From: Cohnella herbarum
GTDB taxonomy: Bacteria > Bacillota > Bacilli > Paenibacillales > Paenibacillaceae
Length of the DNA: 64,000 bases
Assembly: GCF_012849095.1 (NCBI RefSeq)
Contig: NZ_CP051680.1
Coordinates: 1,116,001 to 1,180,000, forward strand
Direction: 5' to 3'
The position numbers were made by a program, and so were the translations under genes. The notes below the pieces were generated by a model. The model had not been told where the DNA came from. It made no database searches and saw only the letters and a list, made by a program, of their open reading frames with translations. Positions 28,131 to 36,942 of the stretch are shown piece after piece (the first letter of the stretch is position 1; the number at the start of each line of letters is the position of its first letter).

Positions 28131-29048
28131 ATGAACACGGCGCAGCGATTGGGTTACGGAAAAGAGGAAAAGTTGCTGATCGTGAATGCGGATGATTTCG
28201 GGCTTTGCCGCAGCGTGAACGAGACGATTGTCGAGCTATTATCGAACAAGGAGATTAGCTCTACTACGATTATGATGAACTGCTCTTGGTCCGCGGATGC
28301 GTCCGCGCTTATTCAATCCGTCGCCCCGGATGCCGATGTCGGGGTTCACTGGACGTTAACTAGCGAATGGCCTCTCTATCGATGGGGGCCGATTTGCCGA
28401 AGCCGTGCGACGGGTAGCTTGAGCGGGCGGGATGGATGGTTTCCCGAAACGATCTCCGAAGTCGAGCGAAGAGCGGACCCCGAAGAAGTACGGCACGAAT
28501 TGATCGCCCAGACGGAAGCGGCGCTAAGATCGGGTCTGACGTTATCGCACGCCGACAATCATATGGGCAGCTTATACGGATTTCATTCGGGGAAGGATCT
28601 GTTGCCGATCGCATTTGACGTCTGCGCGCGATACGGTCTTCCTTTCCGGTTGCCTCGGCTTCTCATGCCGGTTGGGGGCAGAGTCATCCCGACGGAGCTT
28701 AGCGATCGCGCTAAGATCAGGGTACGCCAAGCGGACGACCGCGGAATCGTGCTTCCCGATTACGTGCTTGGCCCCGAATATCGCCTCAATTGGGGAGAAA
28801 CATATGAATCGGTTAAGATGGAAGGCGTCCAATTAATCCGTAATTTATTGCCGGGCGTAACGGAGTGGATCTCTCATCCGGCACGGCCAACGGATGAACT
28901 TCGAGCTTTCCACGGTCATCCGGATAAAAGGGGAATGGAGATCGCCTTCTGGCAAGACGAGGAGGTTCGCGAGGCTCTCGAGGCAGAGCGTGTCAGACTT
29001 ATCGGATGGAAGGACCTTCAGAATCTGCAAGCAAGCTTGTCCGTATGA
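28131..29048 (+). CDS. ChbG/HpnK (YdjC) family carbohydrate deacetylase
   Basis: A 305-aa protein with the YdjC-like deacetylase fold. The metal-binding LIVNADDFGLCRSVN block is near residue 17, a later HWTLT follows, and the second metal motif SHADNHMGSLYGFHS is near 145. Members remove acetyl groups from diacetylchitobiose or hopanoid-linked sugars; the substrate here is unknown. A GGGAGG site 8 nt upstream sets the ATG at 28131; the 43-residue upstream extension is a shadow that crosses the terminator. It lies upstream of the oxidoreductase operon without an obvious terminator between. Confidence 0.88.
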   Translation: MNTAQRLGYGKEEKLLIVNADDFGLCRSVNETIVELLSNKEISSTTIMMNCSWSADASALIQSVAPDADVGVHWTLTSEWPLYRWGPICRSRATGSLSGRDGWFPETISEVERRADPEEVRHELIAQTEAALRSGLTLSHADNHMGSLYGFHSGKDLLPIAFDVCARYGLPFRLPRLLMPVGGRVIPTELSDRAKIRVRQADDRGIVLPDYVLGPEYRLNWGETYESVKMEGVQLIRNLLPGVTEWISHPARPTDELRAFHGHPDKRGMEIAFWQDEEVREALEAERVRLIGWKDLQNLQASLSV

Positions 29049-29185
29049 GAAAGACAGCAAGATTTGCCGTATTTTCACATCGACGGGAGGATTTCTGCTT
29101 TTTATAGCGAAATAATTAATGTTTGTATATTGCCAATTTTCTGAATTATCCTCCATTTACTCGCGAAAGGGGATTACAGAACGTC

Positions 29186-30190
29186 ATGGTTATGCTGCCT
29201 AAGGTAAACGAGCTCGGCTTTTTTGAAATTCGTCTGGAGTCCATCGGTGGGCTGGGTGCCAATCTGGCAGGTAAGATGCTAGCGGAAGCGGGAGTCATGG
29301 GAGTCGGATTGAACGGAGTCAGCTTCAGTTCTTACGGTTCGGAGAAGAAAGGCTCGCCGGTGAAAGCGCACATTCGATTCTGCGATATCAATACGCGGAT
29401 TCGGGATACGTCACCAGTCGAAAGACCGCATGTGATCGGCATTTTTCATGAAAACCTGTCCAAGACGATCAACGTTATTTCCGGGATGTACGAAGACAGC
29501 ATCGTGCTTGTCAACTCCAAGAAATCGCCAGCTCAGCTTAAAGATCAGCTCAAACTGAAAGGCGGCATTATCGCCGTGGTCGACGCGACCGGGATCTCCA
29601 TGAGCGAGAACAATCGCGTGAACATGGCTATGTTAGGCGGATTGTTCCGGTTATGCGGATTTTTGGACGCGGAGTTCATGAAAGGCGTTATTCGTAAATC
29701 CTTGGAGAAAAAGTACCCGGCGGCCGTACAACCGGCTTTAAACACGTTCCAACGCGGGTATGACGAAGTGAAATTTCAATCGTATTCGTTAGCGGAAGGA
29801 GACGCGATGCCGGATTTCATCCGAATGGACACGCCGGTGCTTGGGTACGAGACGCAGCCGATCGGCGGGTTGGTCGTCAATCCGGGAAACAGCATCCTGA
29901 AGGATCTAAGCATTTCGCGAGCGGGGATGATGCCGCACTTCGCGGACGACAAGTGCATTCATTGCGCGGCATGCGACAACGTGTGCCCGGACTTCTGCTT
30001 CGTGTGGGAGGAGCAGGCGGACAAGAAAGGCCGACCGCAAATGTTCCTGCAAGGGATCGATTATCAATATTGCAAAGGCTGCTTGAAATGCGTGCAAGCT
30101 TGCCCGACGGAAGCGCTGTCCTCGGAACTGGAGGAAGACGGCTACGCGGACGGTCATCGAGTGCCTCATAAGTTTCACTTGGCGATTTAA
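29186..30190 (+). CDS. 2-oxoacid:acceptor oxidoreductase, fused gamma and delta (ferredoxin) subunits
   Basis: A 334-aa protein. Residues 1-185 form the gamma domain (IRLESIGGLGANLAGKML and YGSEKKGSPVKAHIRF). The C-terminal part is a 2[4Fe-4S] ferredoxin-like delta domain with CIHCAACDNVCPDFC and CKGCLKCVQACP. It would pass electrons from the ThDP site on the partner chain encoded next to ferredoxin or flavodoxin. The ATG at 29186 has AAAGGGG about 14 nt upstream; an earlier ATG at 29123 is possible. Fusion of gamma with delta is an uncommon arrangement. Confidence 0.88.
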   Translation: MVMLPKVNELGFFEIRLESIGGLGANLAGKMLAEAGVMGVGLNGVSFSSYGSEKKGSPVKAHIRFCDINTRIRDTSPVERPHVIGIFHENLSKTINVISGMYEDSIVLVNSKKSPAQLKDQLKLKGGIIAVVDATGISMSENNRVNMAMLGGLFRLCGFLDAEFMKGVIRKSLEKKYPAAVQPALNTFQRGYDEVKFQSYSLAEGDAMPDFIRMDTPVLGYETQPIGGLVVNPGNSILKDLSISRAGMMPHFADDKCIHCAACDNVCPDFCFVWEEQADKKGRPQMFLQGIDYQYCKGCLKCVQACPTEALSSELEEDGYADGHRVPHKFHLAI

Positions 30191-30262
30191 ACAGCTTCTC
30201 TAAGAGATAGAGCTTCTAGCGTTTCGTTCAACGAGAAACCGATAGGAAAGGTGGAGTCTGAA

Positions 30263-32572
30263 ATGTCGATCGACATCCGCAAGGAAATGGGCCGTCAAGG
30301 TACCGTGGAGCAACGAATCGTCTATGAATCAGGCAACGAGATGGCCGCATATGCCGCACACCAGATTAACTATCATGTAATGGGGTATTTCCCGATTTCG
30401 CCATCGACGGAAGTGGCGCAGTTTCTCGATTTAATGAAAGCGAACGGTCAGCACGATATCGTCTTGATTCCCGCGGACGGGGAGCATGGCTCGGCAGGCG
30501 TATGTTACGGGGCATCGACTGCGGGAGGCCGCGTATTCAACGCGACGTCCGCTAACGGTTACTTGTATATGCTCGAGCAGATGCCGGTACAATCCGGAAC
30601 GCGGTTTCCGATGGTCATGAATCTCGTATGCCGTTCCGTGTCGGGTCCTCTCGACATTCACGGCGACCACTCGGATTTATACTTCGCGTTAAATACCGGC
30701 TGGCCGATCGTGCTCTGTCGCGATCCGCAGGCCGTGTACGATATGAACATTATCGCGCTTAAGCTCGCGGAAGACCCGGAAGTTCGCTTGCCGGTGCTGG
30801 TCGCGTCCGACGGTTATTTTACGAGCCATCAGAAGCGCCGGGTAATGACCTTCACGCATCGCGAAGACGTTCAGAAGTTCGTGGGCGAACGTCCGCCGGA
30901 AGGCTTCAAGCACGTACTCGATCGCAATAACCCGATTACGGTCGGGCCTTATATGAACGAGCCGGATTACATTAACAACTGCTATCAACAGAGCTTGGCG
31001 ATGTATCGCGCGGAAGCCGTGTTCGATAGAATCCAGAAGGAATACGCGGAACTGACGGGCAGGGAATATCCGATTCTTGAATTGTACCGGATGGAGGATG
31101 CGGATGTCGCCGTATTCCTGTTGAATTCTTCGGCGGAGATCATTAAGGACGTCGTCGATCAGCTTCGCGCTCAAGGGATTAAAGCGGGCGCGATCTCGCC
31201 GAATATTATCCGTCCTTTCCCGGCTAAGGCGATTACGGACGCGCTTAAGAACGTCAAAGCGGTCACCGTAGGCGACCGTTCCGACTCCTATGGGGGCCAT
31301 GGAGGCAACATGGTCATGGAAGTGCGGGCGGCTTTGCAGCAATACGGCAATTCGACGACTCTGGTCATTAGCCGGATATACGGGTTGGGCGGCAAGGACT
31401 TCTACGCCGAGGACGGCTTGAAAATGTTCGAGTTCGCGATCGAAGCGATGGACAAAGGTTTCGTCGAGAAGCCGTACGATTACCATGGCATTACGGCGGG
31501 CGATCCGGACAAAGCACCGAAGAGGGTGCTGGAGCCGATGAAGTACGAGGATCTGAAAACGGGTCTGATCACGGTGACGCAGGACGAAACGACGGGTAAG
31601 GTGAACGTGAGGGTGCCGCCGCTTCGTTCCTTGACGAAGAAGCCGAAACGGATTGCGCCGGGGCACGGCGCTTGTCCGGGTTGCGGTATTTTCTCCGGTT
31701 TGGAGCTGTTCTTCAAAGGAATCGAGGGCGATATCGTCGCCTTGTTCCATACGGGCTGCGCGATGGTCGTTACGACGGGATATCCTTACTCGGCGCACAA
31801 AGCGACTTACATCCACAACTTGTTCCAGAACGGCGCGGCTACGATGTCGGGCGTCGTCGAGATGTTCCATGAGCGGAAACGCCGGGGAGAGCTGGATGAA
31901 TTCGGCTTGAAGGATGATTTTACTTTCGTCATGATTACCGGCGACGGCGGAATGGATATCGGAATGGGACCGGCGATCGGAGCCGCCCTCCGTAACCATC
32001 GAATGATCATTCTCGAATACGATAACGAAGGCTACATGAATACGGGAGCCCAGCTTTCCTATTCGACGCCGATGGGTCACCGCACTTCGACTTCCAACGT
32101 CGGTAAACATCAAGGCGGTAAAGTGTTCCATCACAAGGATACCGCGCAGATCATGGCCGCGACGAACATCCCTTACGTATTCACGGGGAGCGAAGCAAGT
32201 CCCGTGGATCTCGTAAGGAAGGGGGCCAAAGCCCAGTGGTACGCGCAAAACGTGGGGATGGTCTATGGTAAAATTCTCATTACTTGTCCGTTGAACTGGT
32301 TATCGGAAGATAAGGACGGCGCGGATATTATCGATTACGCGGTGAACACTTGTTTCTTCCCGCTCTACGAGGTAGAGAGAGGGGTCACGACGATTACCTA
32401 TAACCCCGAGGAAAAAGGGAAAAGGGTGCCCGTTGGCGATTGGCTGAAGATGATGGGCAAAACGAAACATCTATCGAAGCCGGAATACGCGGAGACGTTG
32501 CGGGAGTTCGAGAATGAGATCGAACGGCGCTGGAACATGCTGAAGGCGAAGCACGAAAATCCGTATTTGTAG
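30263..32572 (+). CDS. 2-oxoacid:acceptor oxidoreductase, fused alpha and beta subunits
   Basis: A 769-aa chain. Residues 1-430 are the alpha part (pyrimidine-binding domain with GYFPISPSTEVAQFLDLM and ATSANGYLYMLEQMP, then domain II with AISPNIIRPFP). Residues 470-769 are the beta part with cluster Cys in GHGACPGCGIFSG, HTGCAMV and a later NTCFFPLYE. The beta ThDP motif is ITGDGGMDIGMGP with EYDNEGYMNTG. With the gamma-delta chain it makes a complete enzyme that cleaves a 2-oxoacid with CoA to acyl-CoA, CO2 and reduced ferredoxin. The substrate (pyruvate or another oxoacid) is undetermined. The ATG at 30263 has AAGGTGGAG upstream. Confidence 0.9.
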   Translation: MSIDIRKEMGRQGTVEQRIVYESGNEMAAYAAHQINYHVMGYFPISPSTEVAQFLDLMKANGQHDIVLIPADGEHGSAGVCYGASTAGGRVFNATSANGYLYMLEQMPVQSGTRFPMVMNLVCRSVSGPLDIHGDHSDLYFALNTGWPIVLCRDPQAVYDMNIIALKLAEDPEVRLPVLVASDGYFTSHQKRRVMTFTHREDVQKFVGERPPEGFKHVLDRNNPITVGPYMNEPDYINNCYQQSLAMYRAEAVFDRIQKEYAELTGREYPILELYRMEDADVAVFLLNSSAEIIKDVVDQLRAQGIKAGAISPNIIRPFPAKAITDALKNVKAVTVGDRSDSYGGHGGNMVMEVRAALQQYGNSTTLVISRIYGLGGKDFYAEDGLKMFEFAIEAMDKGFVEKPYDYHGITAGDPDKAPKRVLEPMKYEDLKTGLITVTQDETTGKVNVRVPPLRSLTKKPKRIAPGHGACPGCGIFSGLELFFKGIEGDIVALFHTGCAMVVTTGYPYSAHKATYIHNLFQNGAATMSGVVEMFHERKRRGELDEFGLKDDFTFVMITGDGGMDIGMGPAIGAALRNHRMIILEYDNEGYMNTGAQLSYSTPMGHRTSTSNVGKHQGGKVFHHKDTAQIMAATNIPYVFTGSEASPVDLVRKGAKAQWYAQNVGMVYGKILITCPLNWLSEDKDGADIIDYAVNTCFFPLYEVERGVTTITYNPEEKGKRVPVGDWLKMMGKTKHLSKPEYAETLREFENEIERRWNMLKAKHENPYL

Positions 32573-32580
32573 GAACGGGG

Positions 32581-32901
32581 TTGGAGGGCATGCCTTACGC
32601 TTTCATACACGCGCCGACGGGGACGCTGCTCTCCTGCGTTCAGCGAAACGGTTATAAACTTGCTTATTACGGCCTGGTATTGACGGAGTCCGCTTCGGGA
32701 CCGTTAGAAATCTCGCAGGCTTTAGCTGAAGCGGGCATTGCTCCGGATGATCCGGCTGGAGATGTGACGGAGTGGTCGCCGCTGGAGCTGACCGAGCATG
32801 AAGCGAAGATGGCCAATGTCAAGCTGCGCAACGACCCTCGCAGAGTCGCTTATTATCGCGACGGAGTCATTTCCGCGACGGAGTCTGCGGGTAACGGATA
32901 A
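32581..32901 (+). CDS. Small conserved hypothetical in the oxidoreductase operon
   Basis: A 106-aa soluble acidic protein following the alpha-beta gene by 8 bp and ending at the operon terminator, so it is cotranscribed. The start is a TTG at 32581 or an ATG at 32590; GGAACGGGG favours the TTG. Segments include AFIHAPTGTLLSCVQRNGY, LVLTESASGPLEISQALAEA, and KLRNDPRRVAYYRDGV. No family is recognised. It may be an assembly or regulatory partner of the oxidoreductase, which is inference from position. Confidence 0.65.
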   Translation: MEGMPYAFIHAPTGTLLSCVQRNGYKLAYYGLVLTESASGPLEISQALAEAGIAPDDPAGDVTEWSPLELTEHEAKMANVKLRNDPRRVAYYRDGVISATESAGNG

Positions 32902-32906
32902 GTAAA

Positions 32907-32947
32907 CAAGCGCCCCGGGAGGTTGAACTCCCGGGGCGCTTGTTTTT
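32907..32947 (+). terminator. Strong intrinsic terminator of the oxidoreductase operon
   Basis: A perfect 15-bp GC-rich stem (32907-32921 with 32928-32942), a 6-nt loop and TTTTT. Confidence 0.95.
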
Positions 32948-32949
32948 CG

Positions 32950-33460
32950 TAGTTGCTCGAAATAATCGAGTAATTCCAGCGCGGTGGCAAGTTTCTGCGA
33001 GAGTTACTCGAAAAAATCGATTAATTCTAGCGAGGTGGCTAGTTTCTGCGAGAGTTACTCGAAAAAATCGACTAATTCCAGCGAGGTGGCTAGTTTCTGC
33101 GAGAGTTACTCGAAAAAATCGACTAATTCCAGCGAGGTGGCAAGTTTCTGCGAGAGTTACTCGAAAAAATCGATTAATTCCAGCGCGGTAGCTAGTTTCT
33201 GCGAGAGTTACTCGAAAAAAGAGGCTGTCGATTAACTGGGGATAACCCGATTCACACTCCGCTTTAAATCGATTTTTGTTTGAGGTCAGCCGTCTCTTAA
33301 AAAGAAAATCGCTATCAATTGATCTGGCAGCCACTTTTAGGATAGATCCTTGATCCTAAATGAGTTATATACATTAAATCGACAGCCTCAAAAATCGACT
33401 AATTCCAGCGCGGTAGCTAGTTTCTACGAGAGTTACTCGAAAAAATCGACTAATTCCAGC
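32950..33460. repeat. 51-bp tandem repeat array (six copies, then more beyond a MITE)
   Basis: Units begin at 32950, 33001, 33052, 33103, 33154 and 33205, exactly 51 bp apart, each starting (G/T)AGTT(A/G)CTCG. After an insertion at 33221-33389 the array resumes, with another GAGTTACTCG at 33430 and a partial unit to about 33460. Units differ only at a few sites (GCGAGG or GCGCGG; ATCGAT or ATCGAC). Each holds CGAG-AGTTA-CTCG, a small hairpin. Because 51 is 17 codons, several frames stay open across the array, but no start signals make a coding role convincing. Confidence 0.92.
33221..33389. mobile_element. 169-bp MITE-like element inside the repeat array
   Basis: Perfect 13-bp terminal inverted repeats, GAGGCTGTCGATT (33221-33233) and its complement (33377-33389). 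An internal 8-bp hairpin lies at 33336-33360, and there is no coding capacity. The flanks, six A on the left and five A on the right, fit a 5-bp AAAAA duplication of the A-run present once in each intact 51-bp unit. Confidence 0.82.
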
Positions 33461-33527
33461 ACTTAGGCCAGATTCTTGGTAGCGTCAAGTAGTCTGTGTA
33501 GCGGGTTTTTCCATCGGGACGATGGAT

Positions 33528-34478
33528 TTAGTTAGTATATATTCCCAAAACTTGCTTGAACAGCCGATAGGGAAGAAAGGTTTGCTTGTATAACGTACTC
33601 GCGAAAGTAACGATAATCTCGTGCTCGGGAACGACGAAAATATACTGGCCGCCATACCCCATGGCAAAGTAAACAACGGGAGTCAACGGCTCTCGGTTTT
33701 CGTCGGACATGCTCCACCAATGATAGCCATAAGACCCGATATGATCATAAGTATGAAAACGCGGCTTCGTGCTCTCTACAATCCAAAGCTCGGGAACGAC
33801 TTGTTCGCTATGCCATCGGCCGTTACCTAACGACAGCTGTCCGATTTTCATCAAATCCGGAGCTCTCAGCTCCAGACCGAATCCGCCGATTATGATGCCT
33901 TTGGCATCGGAGTACCAACGGTATTGCTCGATTCCGAGCGGCTTGAACAGAAAAGTTTCCGCGTATTCCGCGCTTGTCATCCCCGTAGCTTTCTGCAAGA
34001 TTGCGCTTAAGAGGTGCGAGCTTCCCGAATCGTAGTACATCCGCGTGCCGGGGGAATGGAGCATCGGCCGAGACAATATAAAGTCAACCCAATTCGGACT
34101 CGTAATCATCGGATTCGGCAGCCCGCCCCAGTCTCCCATCTCCGGCCAATCCCATCCCGGCGTCATCGTGAGCAAATTCTCGATCGTGACTTTTTCCTTC
34201 GGCGTGCCTCGGGCTTTGGGGAAATAATCGGCGATGGACGTATCGATGCTCGGAATTTCTCCGCGTTCGATCGCGATTCCGATAAGCAGGGAGAGGACGC
34301 TTTTGGTAATCGAGTTGATCTTATGCAGTTTATCCGCCGAGTGGGAATTACGCGCATGGGCAAAAACGATTCGATCTCGCAGGAAAACTTCGCAGTAGTC
34401 GATCTTCGATTTGGGTACTTGTTGCGATAAATAGTTGAGATTCAAAGTGAGTTGGGGCGGTATTTTGGACATTAACAT
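33528..34478 (-). CDS. Serine hydrolase, beta-lactamase class C/penicillin-binding-protein family
   Basis: A 316-aa protein with the SxxK motif as NSITKSVLSLLIG (nucleophile Ser), a Tyr motif as MYYDSGSSHLLSAIL (in place of YxN), and a late GYGGQYIFVVPE in the position of the third (HxG/KTG) box. There is no signal peptide, so it is probably a cytosolic esterase or peptidase rather than an antibiotic-resistance enzyme. AGGAG precedes the ATG. It is monocistronic, facing the repeat array and with the toxin remnant behind it. Confidence 0.85.
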   Translation of the reverse strand: MLMSKIPPQLTLNLNYLSQQVPKSKIDYCEVFLRDRIVFAHARNSHSADKLHKINSITKSVLSLLIGIAIERGEIPSIDTSIADYFPKARGTPKEKVTIENLLTMTPGWDWPEMGDWGGLPNPMITSPNWVDFILSRPMLHSPGTRMYYDSGSSHLLSAILQKATGMTSAEYAETFLFKPLGIEQYRWYSDAKGIIIGGFGLELRAPDLMKIGQLSLGNGRWHSEQVVPELWIVESTKPRFHTYDHIGSYGYHWWSMSDENREPLTPVVYFAMGYGGQYIFVVPEHEIIVTFASTLYKQTFLPYRLFKQVLGIYTN

Positions 34479-34603
34479 TAGACTCCTAATGATTGAGAGT
34501 TCCTTAAGGATAAAAATAGGAAAAAATTGGTTATGTACTACGAAATTTCATCTAATTAGACAATATTACTTAATTTCAACAATTGTTAAAAAGAGAGGAA
34601 TAA

Positions 34604-35402
34604 TATGATCAAGCTAACGTTACGAAGAGTGTATACAGTAATAAACCTAAAGGCAAATTTATTATCCGAATTAAGCGCGATTTTAAGGTTAGCGAACCTG
34701 TAATTAACGGCCTTACTCATACTTCCAGTAACTTTGGGAGTTATTCGAGTGTAGTAACATACGTAATTACCTGACTCCTTACGACTCTGCGGTTGAACTT
34801 GATACTAATTATAAGTTCGATTATTTCAAAGATAAATCTATTGAAGATCAGAATTATGTTTCAATGGAATTGAATGCTGATAAAGACATTTTCCAACTAT
34901 CCACAGTCGGAGACTACCATACTTATTATATATCCAAACAGGGTATCTAACTCACAATCTATTGGATGCTTGTCGATTAGAAAAGTATGCTAATGTATCA
35001 CCAGATTTGAAGTCTGGAATAAAGGGTGAACCGAGTAAAGTTCTCGAAGCTGAGAAAAAAATGACGGGAATTGAAAAGCCGGCTGGTTGGCATGCACATC
35101 ATATTGTTGCTTTCAACCATTCAAATGAGTTTGCTGACATTCATCTTGATAAAAAGTACCAGATAGATTTTAATTCTTCTGCAAATGGTGTTTATCTACC
35201 TAAAATGCCTGGACAATCTAAAGTAGTTATCGATGGCCAAACTCTTGCAACGCACAATGTAGAACATACTAATGAGTACTTTAGATATGTCTACAATGCA
35301 ATCAAAGCTGGGGAAATAACAGGCAAAGATGGAATACTTAAGGCTTTTGAGGAATTTAGAAATGTTCTATTGAAAGGTAAACTTTCCATTGGAAACCTTT
35401 AA
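34604..35402 (+). pseudogene. Polymorphic-toxin remnant with AHH nuclease domain
   Basis: A decayed gene spread over several frames. Successive pieces are SVYSNKPKGKFIIRIKRDF, LTPYDSAVELDTNYKFDYF, and then an open frame from about 34945 to 35402. The last piece carries the AHH nuclease module: GWHAHHIVAF, ANGVYLP, and HNVEHTNEYFRYVYNAI. A TTG at 34962 could start it, but no ribosome binding site is present. The AT-rich composition contrasts with neighbours, indicating acquisition. The large N-terminal delivery part of the toxin is missing. The nuclease module is followed by a matching immunity gene. Confidence 0.8.
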
Positions 35403-35423
35403 TTATCTGGAGGTTGATTAGAT

Positions 35424-36248
35424 ATGAAAATTTGGCAGTTAACTGCGGATGATGAAAGTAAAAAGCTAACATACGATAAGAAAAAAGCCAAGGAACTAGG
35501 GCACCCAATAAGGACTGAGTTTAATGGAAGTCCCATTAAGGAAAGTTGGATGCCTATTAAATTTATTACTTTGAAGAACGGGAAATATGTAGATTTTCCT
35601 AATTTCAGGGATGGTGTTCCGGTATGCACAAGAGAGACTTTTGTGAAGATTGGCTACGAAATTGGTTATCAAGCTGAATTCTTACCTGTAGCGCATGAAG
35701 AACTTGATCTGTTGCTGGTTAATGTTACTAATATTATTGATTGCGTGAACTCAGACAAGTCTACTGCAAAAAGACTCTCAACTGGCGCTTTTATTTGTTA
35801 CTTAAATCATGTGTTTTTACCAGAAAAGATTCCCAATGACACTTTAATATTTAAACTACCGGAAACTAGTGAAACAGATGTTTATGTTACTGACTTATTC
35901 GTAAATCTAGTGAAGAAGCATAAACTCAAAGGTTGTCGGTTTATAGAACTCTGGGACTCCGAACAAACCGATGAAATGGAAACGGAGAAGCAAATAACTT
36001 CTCAATTTACATTGGAACAAATCGAAAAAGACAAAGGCACTGAATTTTCATATGAAGTAGCAGTGACAAAAGTCCTAAGTGGCATCGCTGTAGCCAGTGG
36101 TAAATGGAAAATGCAGTTAGATTCGAAAGGCAGATTCTGGTTAGGTCAGCTTGGGGAAGATGCTCAATATCATTGGCTGATGCCCGTGTATATGCCTCCT
36201 ATTCTTCTCGAGTACGATTGGCACGAAGTAGGTAAGTCAACAATTTAA
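35424..36248 (+). CDS. Imm11/DUF1629-family immunity protein
   Basis: A 274-aa soluble protein 21 bp after the AHH toxin module, with TGGAGG before the ATG. It matches the layout of the Imm11 (DUF1629) family: KYVDFPNFRDGVPVCTRE, EFLPVAHEELDLLLVNVTN followed by IIDCVNSDKS, and IFKLPETSETDVYVTDLF then VKKHKLKGCRFIELWD. Such proteins bind and neutralise toxins of contact-dependent or type VII-type systems. The C-terminal 75 residues (SQFTLEQIEKDKGTEFSYEV onward) are an extra helical part. The toxin is degraded while the immunity gene is intact, as expected of an orphan immunity gene kept against siblings. AT-rich codon use. Confidence 0.8.
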   Translation: MKIWQLTADDESKKLTYDKKKAKELGHPIRTEFNGSPIKESWMPIKFITLKNGKYVDFPNFRDGVPVCTRETFVKIGYEIGYQAEFLPVAHEELDLLLVNVTNIIDCVNSDKSTAKRLSTGAFICYLNHVFLPEKIPNDTLIFKLPETSETDVYVTDLFVNLVKKHKLKGCRFIELWDSEQTDEMETEKQITSQFTLEQIEKDKGTEFSYEVAVTKVLSGIAVASGKWKMQLDSKGRFWLGQLGEDAQYHWLMPVYMPPILLEYDWHEVGKSTI

Positions 36249-36330
36249 ATCTTTTCCTGGAGAATAATATTATGAAGAAGCTGTTGTTCTCGATATTAAG
36301 TTTGCTAGAGCCACCTGTTACTAGCATAAC

Positions 36331-36420
36331 ATGACGGGCAAGCTTGCTCCGAATGGTATTTACGACGCTGTCCCCCGCCATCCTAAAGGACAGCGGAAGC
36401 CGTTTATGCTTGCAATATAG
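36331..36420 (+). pseudogene. Short remnant of a second toxin-like C-terminus
   Basis: A 29-codon frame (MTGKLAPNGIYDAVPRHPKG, then QRKPFMLAI) downstream of the immunity gene, without a ribosome binding site. Its GIYDAxPxHP pattern recalls C-terminal ends of polymorphic toxins, where displaced toxin tips form arrays after immunity genes. The call is tentative. A separate 20-codon frame at 36272 is probably noise. Confidence 0.3.
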
Positions 36421-36429
36421 GATTACAGA

Positions 36430-36942
36430 CTAAACATCCGGAAATATAGAAGCTTCCTTACGCCCGTTAGTGCTCATGAGCTCCATCACCTTCTGCAGCT
36501 TCAAACATTCGTGAGGCTTGAGCTCCCGCTGAAAATAGCCGTACATATAAGCCGCTTCGAGAAAAGGCAGGCTTGGATAACAAACGACTTGTTGATGGGA
36601 ATAGGGATTATCGAGCAGGATTTGCCATTCGCCGTCCCTACGGGAAGCCGGAATGTTAGCGAGCACATCGTTCTTCGAGCGCAGGATCAGGTCGAATTCC
36701 TCCCACACTTCGCTCCACGACGGGCTAAACCGTTCGGGCCAAGGAAACAATTGGCGCGCCCTAGCAAGCTTTAACCGATAACGCTCCGCTTCGTCATCCG
36801 AATATTTTTTCAATCCGTTGCGGAAGTCGTCTATGAACGTATAGAAGGAAAAATATCCTGCGGCTTCCAGAGTTAAACCGAACGTTTGCTCATCTTCTTG
36901 CCGATCGAGTTGCATATAATGTTGGAAGGTCGACTCTGACAT
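36430..36942 (-). CDS. Conserved hypothetical protein, 170 aa
   Basis: A 170-aa soluble protein with AAGGAG before the ATG. It is mostly helical (EDEQTFGLTLEAAGYFSFYT, RYRLKLARARQLFPWPERF) with a conserved-looking WSEVWEEFDLILRSK block and a strand pair DGEWQILLDNP. No membrane helix, signal or known motif was found. Codon use returns to that of the core genome, so the toxin island ends before it. It is divergent from the 174-aa gene at 37086. Confidence 0.7.
   Translation of the reverse strand: MSESTFQHYMQLDRQEDEQTFGLTLEAAGYFSFYTFIDDFRNGLKKYSDDEAERYRLKLARARQLFPWPERFSPSWSEVWEEFDLILRSKNDVLANIPASRRDGEWQILLDNPYSHQQVVCYPSLPFLEAAYMYGYFQRELKPHECLKLQKVMELMSTNGRKEASIFPDV

Noticed and set aside
30689..32248. 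A 519-codon minus-strand frame opposite the oxidoreductase alpha-beta gene
   Set aside because: It is very long but lies wholly within a clearly recognised gene; its translation is rich in Arg/His as expected from antisense of a GC-biased gene, and has no start signal.
32940..33334. Open frames across the 51-bp repeats, giving 17-residue peptide repeats on both strands
   Set aside because: Any stop-free unit of length divisible by three stays open when repeated. The frames lack ribosome binding sites, and the array is cut by the MITE. They are treated as repeat DNA.
32950..33460. CRISPR array
   Set aside because: The whole 51-bp unit repeats with no unique spacers, and no cas genes are nearby.
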